Of a stretch of DNA of 42,346 bases, positions 41,727 through 42,346 are shown in pieces (position 1 is the first letter of the stretch; each line of letters opens with the position of its first letter). The position numbers were made by a program, and so were the translations under genes. The notes under the pieces are model-generated. The model did not search any database, had not been told where the DNA came from, and saw only the letters and a program-made list of their open reading frames with translations. Source of the DNA: Intestinibacillus sp050255995 (GTDB lineage: Bacteria; Bacillota; Clostridia; Oscillospirales; Butyricicoccaceae); the NCBI GenBank assembly GCA_050255995.1, contig JBFWIM010000006.1, forward strand, positions 1 to 42,346, written 5' to 3'.

Positions 41727-42346
41727 ATGTTAGATCCAAAGAAAGTACGCCTCGGCATTTGCCCGATCGGCTGGACCAACGACGACATGTGGGATCTGGG
41801 CGATGAGAACACGTTCCAGCAGTGCATTTCCGAGATGAAGCTCGCGGGCTTCGACGGCTGCGAAGTCGGCCACAAGTACCCGGAGGACAAGACCGTCCTC
41901 AAGCACATGCTCGACGCGCGCAACCTGACCATTGCGTCCAAGTGGTTTTCTTCCTTCCTGGTGGACAAGCCGTATGAGGAGACCGAGGCCGAGTTCATCA
42001 AGGAGCTGGAGTACCTGTCCTATGTCGGCGCTTCCGCGATCAACATTTCCGAGCAGTCCGGTTCCATCCAGGGCATGCTGGACATGCGCGTCCTGAAGGA
42101 TAAGCGCGTCATGAACGACGAGGAGTGGGCCCGCCTGTGCGACGGCCTCAACAAGCTCGGCAAGCTGTCCCTGGAGAAGTACGGCATCAGAGCCTGCTTC
42201 CACCACCACATGGGCACCGCCGTGCAGACCGTTGAGGAAACCATCCGCCTGATGGAGAACACCGATCCCAAGTACGTGTTCCTGTGCTTCGATACCGGAC
42301 ACTTCACCTTCGCGGGCGAGGATCCGGTTGCCGTACTGGGCAAGTT
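41727..42346 (+). CDS. iolE: Inosose dehydratase (3' end cut off)
   Basis: The first 206 residues of an IolE-type TIM-barrel enzyme that dehydrates 2-keto-myo-inositol (scyllo-inosose). Seen are 'VRLGICPIGWTNDDMWDLGDENTFQQCISEMKLAGFDGCEVG', 'HMLDARNLTIASKWFSSF' and the metal-site His residues in CFHHHMGTAVQT and Asp/His in FLCFDTGHFTFAGEDP. Start is ATG 41727 with TGGAGG upstream, under a consensus promoter. The open frame continues to the last base. With iolB at 34.8 kb it suggests inositol use by this organism; more iol genes may follow downstream. Confidence 0.92.
   Translation, partial: MLDPKKVRLGICPIGWTNDDMWDLGDENTFQQCISEMKLAGFDGCEVGHKYPEDKTVLKHMLDARNLTIASKWFSSFLVDKPYEETEAEFIKELEYLSYVGASAINISEQSGSIQGMLDMRVLKDKRVMNDEEWARLCDGLNKLGKLSLEKYGIRACFHHHMGTAVQTVEETIRLMENTDPKYVFLCFDTGHFTFAGEDPVAVLGK

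Overview
The window looks like a chromosomal segment of a GC-rich, Gram-positive anaerobe of the class Clostridia. The nitrogenase genes have the Clostridium pasteurianum layout and sequence style: nifH, two PII genes (nifI1, nifI2), a NifD with the clostridial insertion, a NifK with a short N-terminus, a nifN-nifB fusion, a thioredoxin-fold [2Fe-2S] ferredoxin and a split nifV. Strong ribosome binding sites, sigma-A type promoters, GTG/TTG starts and many hairpin-plus-T-run terminators agree with this. Genus and species cannot be read from the sequence. Two runs of exactly 100 N (23988-24087 and 31378-31477) are assembly gaps and interrupt nifK/nifE and modB.

Region 1 (1-17.4 kb) is mostly household and envelope functions: a partial ABC ATPase, dCMP deaminase, a LemA/DUF2207 pair, an exported S-layer-homology protein with a cysteine-amidase-like end, and a two-component system divergent from a VTC polyphosphate polymerase / DUF4956 / beta-helix lipoprotein cassette. 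These are followed by MetY plus a GNAT acetyltransferase, an AT-rich pair of exported and membrane proteins, DUF896, a CCA-adding type nucleotidyltransferase, an HD protein and YjbQ.

Region 2 (17.4-33.0 kb) is the nitrogen-fixation and molybdate island. On the minus strand lies a three-gene unit: an AnfO-like protein, a repeat protein ending in CxxCxxCxxC, and a PqqD-like protein. Divergent from it runs nifH-nifI1-nifI2-nifD-nifK-[gap]-nifE-nifN/B-ferredoxin-nifV(omega)-nifV(alpha), followed by mop-modA-[gap]modB-modC. NifD, K and H form the enzyme. NifI1/I2 are its likely post-translational switch. NifE, N/B and V make FeMo-cofactor, and Mop/ModABC supply molybdate. The nifH, anfO-like and mop leaders each carry a terminator-like hairpin between a plausible promoter and the first gene, suggesting control by conditional termination.

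Region 3 (33.0-42.3 kb) holds an iron-type alcohol dehydrogenase and a glyoxalase-fold protein, then what looks like sugar/inositol metabolism: iolB, a DeoR-type regulator, a split transketolase, malic enzyme and the start of iolE. Inserted among these (38.7-40.1 kb) is a small patch with two XRE-type regulators, a short unknown gene, three operator-like palindromes and a 114-bp direct repeat.
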